DNA of 27,293 nt from Asaia bogorensis (GCA_945886995.1 CAMCZJ010000009.1:1-27293), one strand, 5' to 3'; shown: positions 7,361 through 15,674, numbered from the stretch's first letter. Notes: generated by a model from the sequence alone, not told the origin. Numbers and translations: made by a program.

Positions 7361-8107
7361 ATGACCCAGATTTTGCCCCGCCTTATCCCGCTTGAAGGCG
7401 CTTCCAACCTCCGTGATCTGGGGGGGTGGCACGGCCATCACGGCAGGGCGCTGCGCCATGGGGTGCTGTTCCGGTCCGATGCCCTGCATCGGCTGACAGA
7501 TCAGGATTTGGTGACGCTGGAAGCCACGGGCCTTAGCACCGTGTGCGATTTGCGCGGCACGCGCGAAGCCGCGGCTGCCCCTTCCCGCCTGCCGCCTGGC
7601 GCACTGGCGGTGCCGCTGCCGATTGAACCGCGCATCGGTGCCTCGCTCCGCGATCTTCTGGCCAATGGCGCGGCGACGCGGGCGGAGACCACGCGGCTTT
7701 TGGGTGTTGCCTATCTGAATTACGCGACCGAGCAATTGCCGGTCTATCGCCAGCTTTGTGACTTGATCCTGGAAGATGAACGCCGGCCATTGCTGTTTCA
7801 TTGCTCGGCGGGGAAAGACCGGACGGGGCTTGGTGCTGCGCTCATCCTGTCCGCGCTTGGCGTTTCGCGGGAGCAAATCCTGGCGGATTATGTCGCGACA
7901 GACCGCTTCTGGCGGCGCGACCACCCCTTGCCGGATGACGCGCCGGAGGAAGCGAAGCAGGCGATACTGGACACGCATCCGGCGCTACTGGCCGCCGCGC
8001 TGGAAGCAGCGGTGACCCCCTTCGGGTCTGAGGTTGGTTTGCTTGAGGATGGGCTTGGCCTGACCCCGACGCGGCTCGCGGCCTTTCGGGGGGTGTTGCT
8101 GGATTAG
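7361..8107 (+). CDS. Tyrosine phosphatase, Y_phosphatase3 type
   Basis: The 248-residue product has the protein tyrosine phosphatase P-loop HCSAGKDRTGLG, with the nucleophile Cys148 and Arg154. It also has an early NLRDLGGW motif at residues 16-23 and VCDLRGTREA at 61-70, whose aspartate may be the general acid. This pattern is that of the MptpB/Y_phosphatase3 family, which acts on phosphotyrosine and sometimes phosphoinositides. Starts at 7307, 7325 and 7361 are in frame. The family normally begins just before RLIPLEGA, so 7361 is chosen, although no strong ribosome binding site is visible. The 109-base divergent interval to the CBS membrane protein holds an AT-rich TAAAAT stretch near 7288 that could serve a promoter on either strand. 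Confidence 0.87.
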   Translation: MTQILPRLIPLEGASNLRDLGGWHGHHGRALRHGVLFRSDALHRLTDQDLVTLEATGLSTVCDLRGTREAAAAPSRLPPGALAVPLPIEPRIGASLRDLLANGAATRAETTRLLGVAYLNYATEQLPVYRQLCDLILEDERRPLLFHCSAGKDRTGLGAALILSALGVSREQILADYVATDRFWRRDHPLPDDAPEEAKQAILDTHPALLAAALEAAVTPFGSEVGLLEDGLGLTPTRLAAFRGVLLD

Positions 8108-8138
8108 GCGGCTGCTTCTGTACTGGACAAATAACGCG

Positions 8139-8170
8139 CTATCTGGCTAGATGGCTATCTAGCCAGATAG
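8139..8170. promoter_or_regulatory. Perfect 14-bp inverted repeat, operator candidate for phd-vapC
   Basis: CTATCTGGCTAGAT and ATCTAGCCAGATAG are exact reverse complements separated by GGCT. The 32-base element ends 9 bases before the antitoxin ATG, where a Phd-type antitoxin would bind to repress its own operon. CTATCT also recurs as a direct repeat inside it. I see no convincing -35/-10 pair near it. Confidence 0.75.
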
Positions 8171-8179
8171 GGTTTTAAA

Positions 8180-8419
8180 ATGCAGGTCCCGCTTTTTGAC
8201 GCCAAAAACCGGCTGAGCGCCCTTGTTGAAGAAGTGATCCGCGGCAGCGAGGTGACCATCACGCGCCGGGGCATTGCCGTCGCCAAATTGGTCCCCGTCT
8301 TGCCAAGCTTTGATCAGGATAAGGCGCGGCAGACCGCTGAGGCGCTTCGCGCCGCCAGCCGTGGGGCGAAGCTTGCCGGCATTCCCATCAAGGAATTGGT
8401 GGATGAAGGCCGCAAATGA
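8180..8419 (+). CDS. Phd/YefM-type antitoxin
   Basis: The 79-residue product has the Phd/YefM N-terminal DNA-binding fold: a VPLFDAKNRLSALVEEV opening at residues 3-19, then GSEVTITRRGIAVAKLVP at 22-39. The remaining charged helix would bind the toxin. It precedes the PIN-domain gene and overlaps it by four bases (ATGA at 8416-8419). The ribosome binding site is poor. A 32-base inverted repeat immediately upstream is the likely autoregulatory operator. Confidence 0.88.
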   Translation: MQVPLFDAKNRLSALVEEVIRGSEVTITRRGIAVAKLVPVLPSFDQDKARQTAEALRAASRGAKLAGIPIKELVDEGRK

Positions 8420-8835
8420 GCTTCGTGCTCGACAATTCGGTGGCGCTTTCCTGGTGCTTTGAGGATGAGCAGACGCCGTCCGTGATGGCCCTGTTGGACC
8501 GCGTGGTGGAAACCGGCGCGATGGCGCCGCTGCTTTGGCCGCTTGAAGCGCTGAATGGCTTGCTGGTGGCGGAACGACGGCGCCGGCTTGATGCGGCAAA
8601 ACGGGCGGAGCTTGCCGGCTTGCTGCGCGCCTTACCCATCACGCTTGATGACGACACCGCCGAGAAATCCTGGGAAGATACGGTGCGTCTCGCTGAACGT
8701 TTCACGCTTTCCGTCTATGACGCAACCTATCTTGAATTGGCGCAGCGGCGGCGCCTGCCGCTTGCTTCCAAGGACCGCGCCTTGCGCAGCGCGGCTGCTG
8801 CGCTTGGCGTGGAAGTGTTGGGAGAGATGCCGTAG
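8416..8835 (+). CDS. vapC: PIN-domain ribonuclease toxin VapC
   Basis: The 139-residue product is a PIN-domain nuclease. The acidic metal-binding residues are in place: Asp6 in FVLDNSVA, Glu44 in WPLEALNGLL, Asp102 in SVYDATYLELA and Asp120 in LASKDRAL. VapC proteins cut RNA, often tRNA, in a Mg2+-dependent way and are held inactive by the antitoxin encoded just upstream. With all four acidic positions intact and no frameshift, the toxin is expected to be active. The gene converges on the second amidase with 19 bases between stops. Confidence 0.92.
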   Translation: MSFVLDNSVALSWCFEDEQTPSVMALLDRVVETGAMAPLLWPLEALNGLLVAERRRRLDAAKRAELAGLLRALPITLDDDTAEKSWEDTVRLAERFTLSVYDATYLELAQRRRLPLASKDRALRSAAAALGVEVLGEMP

Positions 8836-8854
8836 CGCGCGCAGGCTTGCGGGG

Positions 8855-10237
8855 TTAGGCGATACGCGCCACCCAAGCCGCTATCGCAGTCGCCCGCGCA
8901 TCTTCGTGCCATTGGCCGATGATCTGCACCCCAAGCGGCATGCCTTCCACGGCCAGCAGCGGCACCGTCACCGCCGGGCAGCCAAGCGCAGATGTACCCG
9001 CATTGAAGCTGATATCGCCGGTCGGGCGCGGCGCAATCGGCTGGCCGGGCTGATCGCCGAGCCACACCGGCGCTGGGCCAGGGGATGACAGCGCAATCAA
9101 CCCATCCGCCAAAGATGCGAGCGACACCAGGCGCCCGCGCAACTCGTCCCGTTCCAGAAGCCGCGCCCGGTAGGTTTCCAGATCAACCTTGGTGCCGTGC
9201 TGCAGGCGCGTAAATAGCCGGGGGCTCACGCGGTCCGCCGCGGTCTCCGCCAAATGCTGCAAGCCCGCGCGTTGTTCAAAAGCGCAGATATCGGCGGTAA
9301 TCGCTTTCGCCTCAGCCAAAGCGCGTTCAAACCCTTCAATCAACGGATGGTCCGCCCGGCGCCAAATCTCCACCCCGGCGGCACGCAGCTTCGCGAGTAA
9401 GCCATCAAAAGCCGCGATGGAAGCCGCATCCAAATCCGCCCAGCCTTCGGTTTCCATCACAATCAGCCGCGCGGGTTTCACTGGCGCGGGCGCGGCCAGC
9501 GGGCCGAAAAGCCCCGGCGCGCCGGGATCGCCCCCCGCACGGCGCGCGATTTCAATGGCCACCGCCCACATATCTTCGAAGCTATTGGCATGCACCCCGG
9601 CGGTGGATTGGCTGAGCGATTGCCTCTCCCCCCGATTGATCGCGCCTTGCGTGGGTTTGAGGGCGATATTCCCGCAATAGGCAGCGGGGCGAATGATGGA
9701 CCCGCCGACCTGCGTGCCAATCGCCGCCGGGATCATATTGGCCCCAACCGCCGCTGCCGAGCCTGAGGATGAACCGCCCGGCGTGCGACGCGGATCGAAG
9801 GGGTTGGTGGTGGGGCCGGGATGGGCCATGCCCAATTCCGCAGTGACGGTTTTACCGATGATGATGGCGCCAGCATCGCGCAAAGCGCGCACCATGATGC
9901 TGTCACGCTTCGGGAAATTGCCGGTGAATGCGCCGCAGCCCATTTGCGTTGGCATATCCATGGTTTCGATCAAATCCTTGATACCGATTGGCATGCCATC
10001 AATGCTGGAAAGCGCGTGGCCCGCCTTGTAGCGCGCGGCAGAGGCATCGGCGGCGGCGCACGCACCCGCTTCATTCAGCACGACAAAGGCGCGCACCACG
10101 CCATCCTTCGCCGCAATTGCCTCGAAGCAGCGTTCCAAATAGGCGCGGGGGTTATCCTGCCCGGCTTGGAAACGCGCGACGGCGTCGTGGAAGGTCAGGC
10201 CCTTGAAGCTGGCGCGGTCGTAGCTGCCCGATGACAT
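8855..10237 (-). CDS. Amidase signature family hydrolase
   Basis: The 460-residue product is a complete amidase-signature enzyme. The catalytic lysine is Lys87 in GMPIGIKD, the cis-serine lies in PGGSSSGS near Ser156, and the nucleophile is Ser180 in GTQVGGSIIRP, giving the usual 24-residue spacing. The long open frame upstream of 10237 is not used: the ATG at 10237 has GGGGGA about 8 bases before it and gives a family-like N-terminus. The protein is a distinct paralogue of the amidase at the left edge, with different residues around the serine loops. The substrate is unknown. It stands alone, 119 bases after the small membrane protein gene on the same strand. Confidence 0.9.
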   Translation of the reverse strand: MSSGSYDRASFKGLTFHDAVARFQAGQDNPRAYLERCFEAIAAKDGVVRAFVVLNEAGACAAADASAARYKAGHALSSIDGMPIGIKDLIETMDMPTQMGCGAFTGNFPKRDSIMVRALRDAGAIIIGKTVTAELGMAHPGPTTNPFDPRRTPGGSSSGSAAAVGANMIPAAIGTQVGGSIIRPAAYCGNIALKPTQGAINRGERQSLSQSTAGVHANSFEDMWAVAIEIARRAGGDPGAPGLFGPLAAPAPVKPARLIVMETEGWADLDAASIAAFDGLLAKLRAAGVEIWRRADHPLIEGFERALAEAKAITADICAFEQRAGLQHLAETAADRVSPRLFTRLQHGTKVDLETYRARLLERDELRGRLVSLASLADGLIALSSPGPAPVWLGDQPGQPIAPRPTGDISFNAGTSALGCPAVTVPLLAVEGMPLGVQIIGQWHEDARATAIAAWVARIA

Positions 10238-10356
10238 GGCGGATTCCCCCATTGGCGATGTGTTTCGCGCATGTTGCACCGCCTTGGCGCGCTTGTCTTC
10301 CGCGCGGATGCGGCTGCGGCGCGACATGGGGTCACTTGCCAAGCGTGGCCATTTCT

Positions 10357-10632
10357 TCAGCCGCGCCAGCGGCGCCATAAATCCCAGGCATGGGCAAAAA
10401 ACGCGGCGGTCAGGGCGAGTGAGACAAATCCCCACCAGGCCCCCGTCAGCGCCGCGCGCAACGCGAGGGCGAAAAACACGCCCGGCAGCACCAGCGCGAA
10501 AACGGATCGCGGCGGCAGGCCGCGCCCGGTTATTCGCCAGAAGGCGAGCAGTGCCAAAGCCTCCGCCATCAATACCGCCACCATAAGATCAGCCACCTGG
10601 CCCGAGGCGAAAAACGCGGCGAAATCCGGCAT
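10357..10632 (-). CDS. Small hydrophobic membrane protein, unknown
   Basis: I do not recognise this 91-residue protein. It has about three hydrophobic segments: around residues 13-29, 38-57 and 60-80. It ends in a short basic tail, DLWRRWRG. The ATG at 10632 is 10 bases after the stop of the OGT-like gene, so the two are probably co-transcribed. No clear ribosome binding site is present, which fits translational coupling. A longer in-frame start at 10680 would overlap the OGT-like gene and adds a cysteine- and arginine-rich segment that looks noncoding. Confidence 0.6.
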   Translation of the reverse strand: MPDFAAFFASGQVADLMVAVLMAEALALLAFWRITGRGLPPRSVFALVLPGVFFALALRAALTGAWWGFVSLALTAAFFAHAWDLWRRWRG

Positions 10633-10642
10633 GGCGCGGCAG

Positions 10643-13036
10643 CTATGCTTCAACCGGCACGACAAAAGCTTCCGGCGCAAGGCCAGCCATATGGCGCTGC
10701 CACATCATGCGATAGGCGTGTTCCAGATGGCGCGTGAAGCGTGGCGTGTCGAAAAGCGGGGCTTTCGGAATGGCGGCGGCAAGCTTCGCCTTCAGCGCGG
10801 CAGCGCGCGCGGGGTCGCGGCCAAGTGCGGTGGCCAAAGCTTCATAACCAGTCGCATCCTGCGTGATCATTTCCGGCAGGCCAACCGCATTGAGCAAACT
10901 TGCGGCCACACGACCGGCAAAGGCCTGCCCCATTTGCGTCAGCACTGGCAAGCCGGCCCAAAGCGCATCACTCGCCGTGGTATGCGCATTATAGGGCAGC
11001 GTATCAAGGAAAAGATCCGCAAGCCGCTGCCGCGCCAGATGCTGCGCTGAGGGAAGCGCAGGTCCAAAGACCAACCGCGCCGGATCAATCCCCTGCCCTG
11101 CCGCAACCGCACGCAGCCGATCCATCGCTTCCGCATCATTGGCAAGCAGCCACAGCACAGAACCGGGTACGGCGTTGAGAATACGCATCCAGGAAGCGAA
11201 GGTCTCCAGCGTGATCTTATTGGCATTGTTGAAGCAGCAATAGACGAAACCATCGGCAGGCAGCCTGACTTCGGCGCGTGAGGGCGTGTCGCGGGCGATC
11301 ACGCGCCGGTCATCATTTGCCTGATAGCTATCCGGCAAATGGATGATCTTCTCATCATAAAAACCCTGCTGATCCATGGGAAGCACTGTTGAATCCGCCA
11401 GGATGTAATCGAGGAAATCGGCACCCACGGTGCCGGGATAACCAAGATAGCTCACCTGCACGGGCGCGAGGCGCGCGCCAAACGGCGCAAGCCGCGCATC
11501 CTGCGTATAGCCCTTCAGGTCAACGGCGATATCAAGCCCAGCCTTGCGCGCCGCGGCGATGATCGCACCATCAGACATCCGCGCACAATCATGGAAGTGA
11601 TCCACCGTGGCGCGGGCGCGCGCGCGCATCGTATCTTCAATCTGCGACCCATAGGAAAAAGCGTGGATTTCAAAGGCGTCTCGGTCATGACATTCCAGCA
11701 CGCCGGCCAAAAGCTGCATGGTCGCGTGATTATGGAAATCGGCGGAGAAATAGCCGATACGCAAGCGATCGCGCTGTGCAGCGGGTGGGGTCTGTGGGGC
11801 TGGCGCGCTTGGCAGGGTTTCGCGCGTATAGGCGCGTGCGGCGATCTGGTGCAGTTCCGGGTCATCACAAATGCCGAGAAGATCAAAAGGGTTGGTGCCG
11901 GCATGATCATTGCCAACAAATTCGATCAACCGTTTACTTTCCGTAGCAAGATCAACCCAATCCCACGTGATCTGCTTGCTACGTATAAGCGCTGAAAATA
12001 TCTCCGGCCTAACCCTGTCGAATGCCCATGCGTTTCGATAGCTTTCGCGTGCGTCGCTATTTCGTTTTATTTGCACCAAGGCATTACCGAGATCGAAGTG
12101 AGCATTCGCGTTACGCGATGCCACTTCAATGGCGCGCTGATACGCCTCAATCGCTTCCGGCACATGGCGCAAAGCCTTCAGCGCAACACCCTTACCGATC
12201 AGCGCTTCCACATCGCGCGCATCAAGTGCGAGCGTCGCATCAAAGGCGTGGATTGCTTCCTCATGCCGGTTCTCGCCACTTAAGGCCAAACCCTTGCCGA
12301 TCAGAGCCTTGGCGACCGGCGGTTTGACTGTTGCCAGGCGTTCAAACAGCCCAAGCGCGCGTGGGTAATCACGCAGGCCAAGAAAGCCGCTACCGAGCGA
12401 CAGCAAGGTCTCAAGGCTGGCGCGCTGCTTGTCCAAAAAGCCAGTCAGGAAGATCACCGCATCGCGATGAGACCCAAGCTTTTGCAGCGTATCGGAAAGC
12501 GCGGCGGCGGCGCGGGAATGGCCGGGTTCCAGCGCCAAAGCGGCGCGGAAGGCTTCCAGCGCCCGCGGCGCTTCATCCAAATGCAAAAGGCAAAGCCCGC
12601 GATTGACATGAAAATCACCATCAATGCCGGCGAAGCCGCGCGTGACGATATCTTCATAAGCGCCGCTTGCGCGTATTGCATCACCCGCTTCGAGCAAGGC
12701 ATCAGCCAGGTTGAAATGGGCGAAAGCGAAGCCCGGATCGGCCTTGATCGCGGCATTGAATGCCTCAATGGCCGCCGCCTTGTCGCCGGCTGCGCGACGC
12801 GCATTGCCAAGATCATTCAGCACTTCCGCATTGGAAGGTGCGAGGCCAGCAGCGCGTTCCAAGACCTCACGCGCTGGCGCCACCTGACCACCCGCAAAAA
12901 GCGCCAGGCCAAGCAGCCGGTTGGCTTGCACATGCTGTGGTTCGCGGTTCAGGAAGGCGCGATAGCCCGCAATGGCCGCGTCCAGATTGCCGGACTGATG
13001 CTGGCGGAGAGAGGCTTGCAGATCGGGCGAGGCCAA
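10643..13036 (-). CDS. TPR protein with SPINDLY/OGT-type (GT41) glycosyltransferase domain
   Basis: The 797-residue product has roughly nine to ten tetratricopeptide repeats from residue 1 to about 345, then a GT41 O-GlcNAc-transferase-like domain from about 424 to 785. Conserved catalytic-domain pieces are RIGYFSADFHNH (His435 region), GYPGTVGADFLDYILAD (532-548), YCCFNNANKITLETFASW (599-616, Lys607 at the UDP-binding position) and HTTASDALWAGLPVLT (685-700, Asp690). Bacterial members modify serine or threonine residues, for example in flagellin or adhesins, but many have no known target. The start is a TTG at 13036 because GGAAGGA lies 6 bases upstream. The open frame before it overlaps a terminator and reads as noncoding. 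The gene is followed closely by a small membrane protein gene. Confidence 0.9.
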   Translation of the reverse strand: MASPDLQASLRQHQSGNLDAAIAGYRAFLNREPQHVQANRLLGLALFAGGQVAPAREVLERAAGLAPSNAEVLNDLGNARRAAGDKAAAIEAFNAAIKADPGFAFAHFNLADALLEAGDAIRASGAYEDIVTRGFAGIDGDFHVNRGLCLLHLDEAPRALEAFRAALALEPGHSRAAAALSDTLQKLGSHRDAVIFLTGFLDKQRASLETLLSLGSGFLGLRDYPRALGLFERLATVKPPVAKALIGKGLALSGENRHEEAIHAFDATLALDARDVEALIGKGVALKALRHVPEAIEAYQRAIEVASRNANAHFDLGNALVQIKRNSDARESYRNAWAFDRVRPEIFSALIRSKQITWDWVDLATESKRLIEFVGNDHAGTNPFDLLGICDDPELHQIAARAYTRETLPSAPAPQTPPAAQRDRLRIGYFSADFHNHATMQLLAGVLECHDRDAFEIHAFSYGSQIEDTMRARARATVDHFHDCARMSDGAIIAAARKAGLDIAVDLKGYTQDARLAPFGARLAPVQVSYLGYPGTVGADFLDYILADSTVLPMDQQGFYDEKIIHLPDSYQANDDRRVIARDTPSRAEVRLPADGFVYCCFNNANKITLETFASWMRILNAVPGSVLWLLANDAEAMDRLRAVAAGQGIDPARLVFGPALPSAQHLARQRLADLFLDTLPYNAHTTASDALWAGLPVLTQMGQAFAGRVAASLLNAVGLPEMITQDATGYEALATALGRDPARAAALKAKLAAAIPKAPLFDTPRFTRHLEHAYRMMWQRHMAGLAPEAFVVPVEA

Positions 13037-13080
13037 GGCGATTCCTTCCGGGCTGAAACAGCGCGGCTTTCCTTGCCCGG

Positions 13081-13110
13081 AAAAACCCCTACCCGTCCAG
13101 CAGGGCGGGG
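13081..13110 (-). terminator. Rho-independent terminator after the radical SAM gene
   Basis: Read on the minus strand, CCCCGCCC pairs with GGGTAGGGG (one bulged A and one G-T pair) around an 8-base loop, followed directly by TTTTT. It lies just after the radical SAM stop, which itself sits in a 12-base perfect palindrome (13112-13123). Transcription of the OGT-like gene therefore probably starts in the short interval after it. Confidence 0.75.
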
Positions 13111-13121
13111 CAAGCATATGC

Positions 13122-14255
13122 TTAGAACAACGACATCTGCGCCCCCGGCACCGCAAAGTGGCCGCAATCCAGCGCGCCCGTGCCGCCGCCGCGCTTTTCC
13201 AGCCCAAGCCGGCGCATCGCAACCGCGAAGCGCCGCGCCAGTAATTCAGCATAAGGCCCGCTGCCCGTCTGGCGCTGGCCGAAGCGGCTATCATAAAGCG
13301 CGCCGCCACGGGTCTGGCGGATCAGCGACAATACCCGCGCGGCGCGATCCGGCATGTGGCGCGCCAGCCATTCCTCAAAAAGCTGTTTGATTTCCAAAGG
13401 CAGGCGCAGCAGCACATAGCCCGCGCTGGTCGCCCCTGCCGCCGCACCCTGTTCCAACAGGCGCTCCAATTCCATGTCATTCACCGCCGGGATCATGGGC
13501 GCGACCAGGATGGCTGTTGGCACCCCCGCCGCGGTCAATTCACGGATCGCCTGTAGCCGCCGCGCTGGCGTTGCGGCGCGTGGTTCCATGATGCGCGCCA
13601 AGGCAGGGTCGAGCGTGGTGATGGAAAGGCACACCCGCACCAGATTGCGCGCGGCCAGACGCTGCAGGATATCGGCATCGCGCAGAACGCCCGCGGATTT
13701 GGTGACGATGGTGACGGGGTGGCTGAACCGGTCCAGCACTTCCAACACTGCCCGCGTCAGCCCCAATTGGCGTTCCACCGGTTGATAGGGGTCCGTATTG
13801 GCGCCAAGGGCAATTGGGCGGGGCTGATAACCTGGCTTCCGGAGCTCCTTTTCCAGCAACGCCGCGATATCGGGCTTGAACATCAGCCGCGTTTCGAAAT
13901 CGAGCCCTGGCGAGAAGCCCAGATAGGCATGGGATGGCCGCGCATAGCAGTAGACGCAGCCATGTTCGCAGCCGCGATAGGGGTTGATGGACCGGTCAAA
14001 CCCCAGATCGGGGCTTTCATTGTAGCTCAGCGCGGATTTAGCCCGGTCTTCGGTCAGGCTGGTCGGCAAGGGCGGCAATTCGGCGAAGCTTTGTTCCAGC
14101 GTCGCCCAACCATCATCAAAGGCTTCGCGCCGCGCAGTTTCAAACCGCACCGGCGGGTTGGAGACCGCCCCGCGCCCCTTGCGCGCCAGGCTTGGCATCG
14201 CGAAGCACTGGGCAGCGCTATCGCCAGGGGTCAGGTTGGGGATACCATCGGGCAT
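13122..14255 (-). CDS. SPL-family radical SAM protein (PA0069/Rv2578c type)
   Basis: The 377-residue product is a radical SAM enzyme. The 4Fe-4S-binding cysteines are in RGCEHGCVYCYARPSH, at Cys96, Cys100 and Cys103 (C-x3-C-x2-C). Sequence around it, such as NPYRGCEHGCVYCYAR, FETRLMFKPDIAALLEKEL, PIALGANTDPYQPVE and VTIVTKSAGVLRD, is that of the spore-photoproduct-lyase-like PA0069/Rv2578c family. The family occurs widely in non-sporulating bacteria and has no proven reaction. The ATG at 14255 has GAGAGGGAAG upstream; the longer frame beyond it enters the divergent glycosyltransferase gene and is spurious. It is divergent from the two transferase genes across 73 bases. Confidence 0.88.
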   Translation of the reverse strand: MPDGIPNLTPGDSAAQCFAMPSLARKGRGAVSNPPVRFETARREAFDDGWATLEQSFAELPPLPTSLTEDRAKSALSYNESPDLGFDRSINPYRGCEHGCVYCYARPSHAYLGFSPGLDFETRLMFKPDIAALLEKELRKPGYQPRPIALGANTDPYQPVERQLGLTRAVLEVLDRFSHPVTIVTKSAGVLRDADILQRLAARNLVRVCLSITTLDPALARIMEPRAATPARRLQAIRELTAAGVPTAILVAPMIPAVNDMELERLLEQGAAAGATSAGYVLLRLPLEIKQLFEEWLARHMPDRAARVLSLIRQTRGGALYDSRFGQRQTGSGPYAELLARRFAVAMRRLGLEKRGGGTGALDCGHFAVPGAQMSLF

Positions 14256-14328
14256 GGAATGCTTCCCTCTCCACTCCGTGACACCCTGGCAGGAAGCCCG
14301 CCGCGAGTCAAGAACAAAATAGGAACAT

Positions 14329-15015
14329 ATGAAGCTCCTCCCCGTCTCTGCGCTGATCCCGACCCTGAATGCAGCCACCTCCCTGCCCGCCACCCTGGCG
14401 GCAATCCGCGGCGATATCGCGGAAATCATCATCGCTGATGGCGGCAGCACGGATGGCACGCCCGAGATTGCGCGGACCTGCGGCGCGCATGTGATCACGG
14501 CCCCGCCTGGCCGGGGTAGCCAATTACGCGCGGCGGCAGCAGCCGCGACCCAGCCCTGGCTATTGGCGCTGCACGCCGATACGCGACCCGGCCCAGGCTG
14601 GCAGGAAGCGGTGGCGGCCTTCATCACGCGGCCTGAAGCGGCGACCAAAGCCGGCTATTTCCGCTTCGCCCTGGATGATGCGGCGCCTGAAGCGCGGCGC
14701 CTGGAAGCCATGGTGGCTTGGCGCTGCCGCTGGCTTGGCCTGCCCTATGGCGATCAGGGCCTGCTGATCAGGCGGGATTTCTATCAGGCGCTTGGCGGTT
14801 ATGAGGCGATTCCACTGATGGAAGATGTGGCGCTGATCCGTCGCATTGGCCGCAAACGGCTGGTGGCGCTTCAGGCGGCGTTCGTCACTTCCTCAGAGAA
14901 ATGGCGCCAGCAGGGCTGGTATGCCCGTTCGGCGCGCAACCTGTTTTGCCTGTCGCTCTGGTTCGCGGGGGTTTCGCCTGAACGGATTAAACCTCTCTAT
15001 GCGCGCCGGCGCTGA
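14329..15015 (+). CDS. GT2-family glycosyltransferase, rSAM/selenodomain-associated type 2
   Basis: The 228-residue product is a small GT-A fold glycosyltransferase: SALIPTLNAATSLPATL at the N-terminus, IIIADGGSTDGTPEIA near residues 33-48, and LLALHADTRPGPGW near 78-91 with the metal-binding acidic residue. A GDQGLLIRR loop and PLMEDVALIRRI segment carry the likely catalytic base. The pattern is that of the TIGR04283 group, often encoded with the DUF2064/TIGR04282 protein found next here. Some members take part in arsenosugar synthesis; others have unknown acceptors. TAGGAA precedes the ATG. It forms an operon with the next gene, 17 bases on. Confidence 0.88.
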   Translation: MKLLPVSALIPTLNAATSLPATLAAIRGDIAEIIIADGGSTDGTPEIARTCGAHVITAPPGRGSQLRAAAAAATQPWLLALHADTRPGPGWQEAVAAFITRPEAATKAGYFRFALDDAAPEARRLEAMVAWRCRWLGLPYGDQGLLIRRDFYQALGGYEAIPLMEDVALIRRIGRKRLVALQAAFVTSSEKWRQQGWYARSARNLFCLSLWFAGVSPERIKPLYARRR

Positions 15016-15032
15016 TCGGCTTTGCTGAAGGG

Positions 15033-15626
15033 ATGCGCCGCCCTGTTGTGATCATTTTCGCCCGCGCGCCACGGCTTGGCATGGTGAAGCGGCGCCTGGC
15101 CGCGGGGATCGGCGCGCGCGGTGCCTTGCGCTTTTACAGACATATGCTGGCCGCCACCGCCTGGCCCATTGCACGTGACCGCCGCTGGCATACGATTTTG
15201 GCCATCACGCCGGCCAGGGCGCGCGCGGATTGGGGGCGTCTGGCCCCACCAGCCACTCCACGCATAGCGCAGGCTTCGGGCGATTTGGGGCGGCGCATGG
15301 AAAAGGCCTTGGCACCCTTTCCGCGCGCCATCCTGATTGGCAGCGATATTCCAGGGCTTGGCCCCGCCGATATCGCCGCCGGGTTCCGCGCACTCGGGCG
15401 CGTGGATGCAGTATTCGGCCCCGCATTGGATGGCGGTTATTGGCTGGTGGGCTTCGGGCCACGCCGGCCGCACCGCCCTTTTGCCAAGGTGCGCTGGTCC
15501 AGCACCGATGCGCTGACGGATAGTTTGGCCAATTTCCGTCAGCATCGCGTGGCGCTGCTGCCCCCCAAACGCGATGTGGATAGCGCCGAGGATTTGGCGG
15601 CGCTCGCCATCCCGCGCATGGGCTGA
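15033..15626 (+). CDS. DUF2064/CofC-like transferase, rSAM/selenodomain-associated type 1
   Basis: The 197-residue product has a nucleotidyltransferase-like GT-A fold. Recognisable pieces are VVIIFARAPRLGMVKRRLA at the N-terminus (the nucleotide-binding loop), AILIGSDIPGLGPADIAA near residues 94-111, and FGPALDGGYWLVGF near 129-142. This is the DUF2064/TIGR04282 pattern, related to CofC and other NTP transferases. It probably prepares an activated sugar or lactyl-type group used by the neighbouring GT2 enzyme (inference). AAGGG abuts the ATG at 15033, an unusually short spacing; a GTG about 15 bases later is an alternative start. Confidence 0.86.
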   Translation: MRRPVVIIFARAPRLGMVKRRLAAGIGARGALRFYRHMLAATAWPIARDRRWHTILAITPARARADWGRLAPPATPRIAQASGDLGRRMEKALAPFPRAILIGSDIPGLGPADIAAGFRALGRVDAVFGPALDGGYWLVGFGPRRPHRPFAKVRWSSTDALTDSLANFRQHRVALLPPKRDVDSAEDLAALAIPRMG

Positions 15627-15674
15627 AACGCCGGGCGGGCTTCTGGCCGCTTTCATGTGGCGCGGCGCGCGGAT

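Noticed and set aside
6890..7978. Open frame of 362 codons on the minus strand covering the phosphatase gene
   Set aside because: It is antisense to the intact HCSAGKDR phosphatase and overlaps the CBS membrane protein out of frame.
10271..11050. Open frame of 259 codons on the plus strand over the small membrane protein and the end of the OGT-like gene
   Set aside because: Composition is shadow-like and it opposes conserved catalytic motifs of GT41 on the other strand.
13037..13309. Upstream extension of the OGT-like reading frame
   Set aside because: It runs through a terminator and into the radical SAM gene, and reads as Arg-, Ala- and Cys-rich noncoding sequence; TTG at 13036 has the good ribosome binding site.
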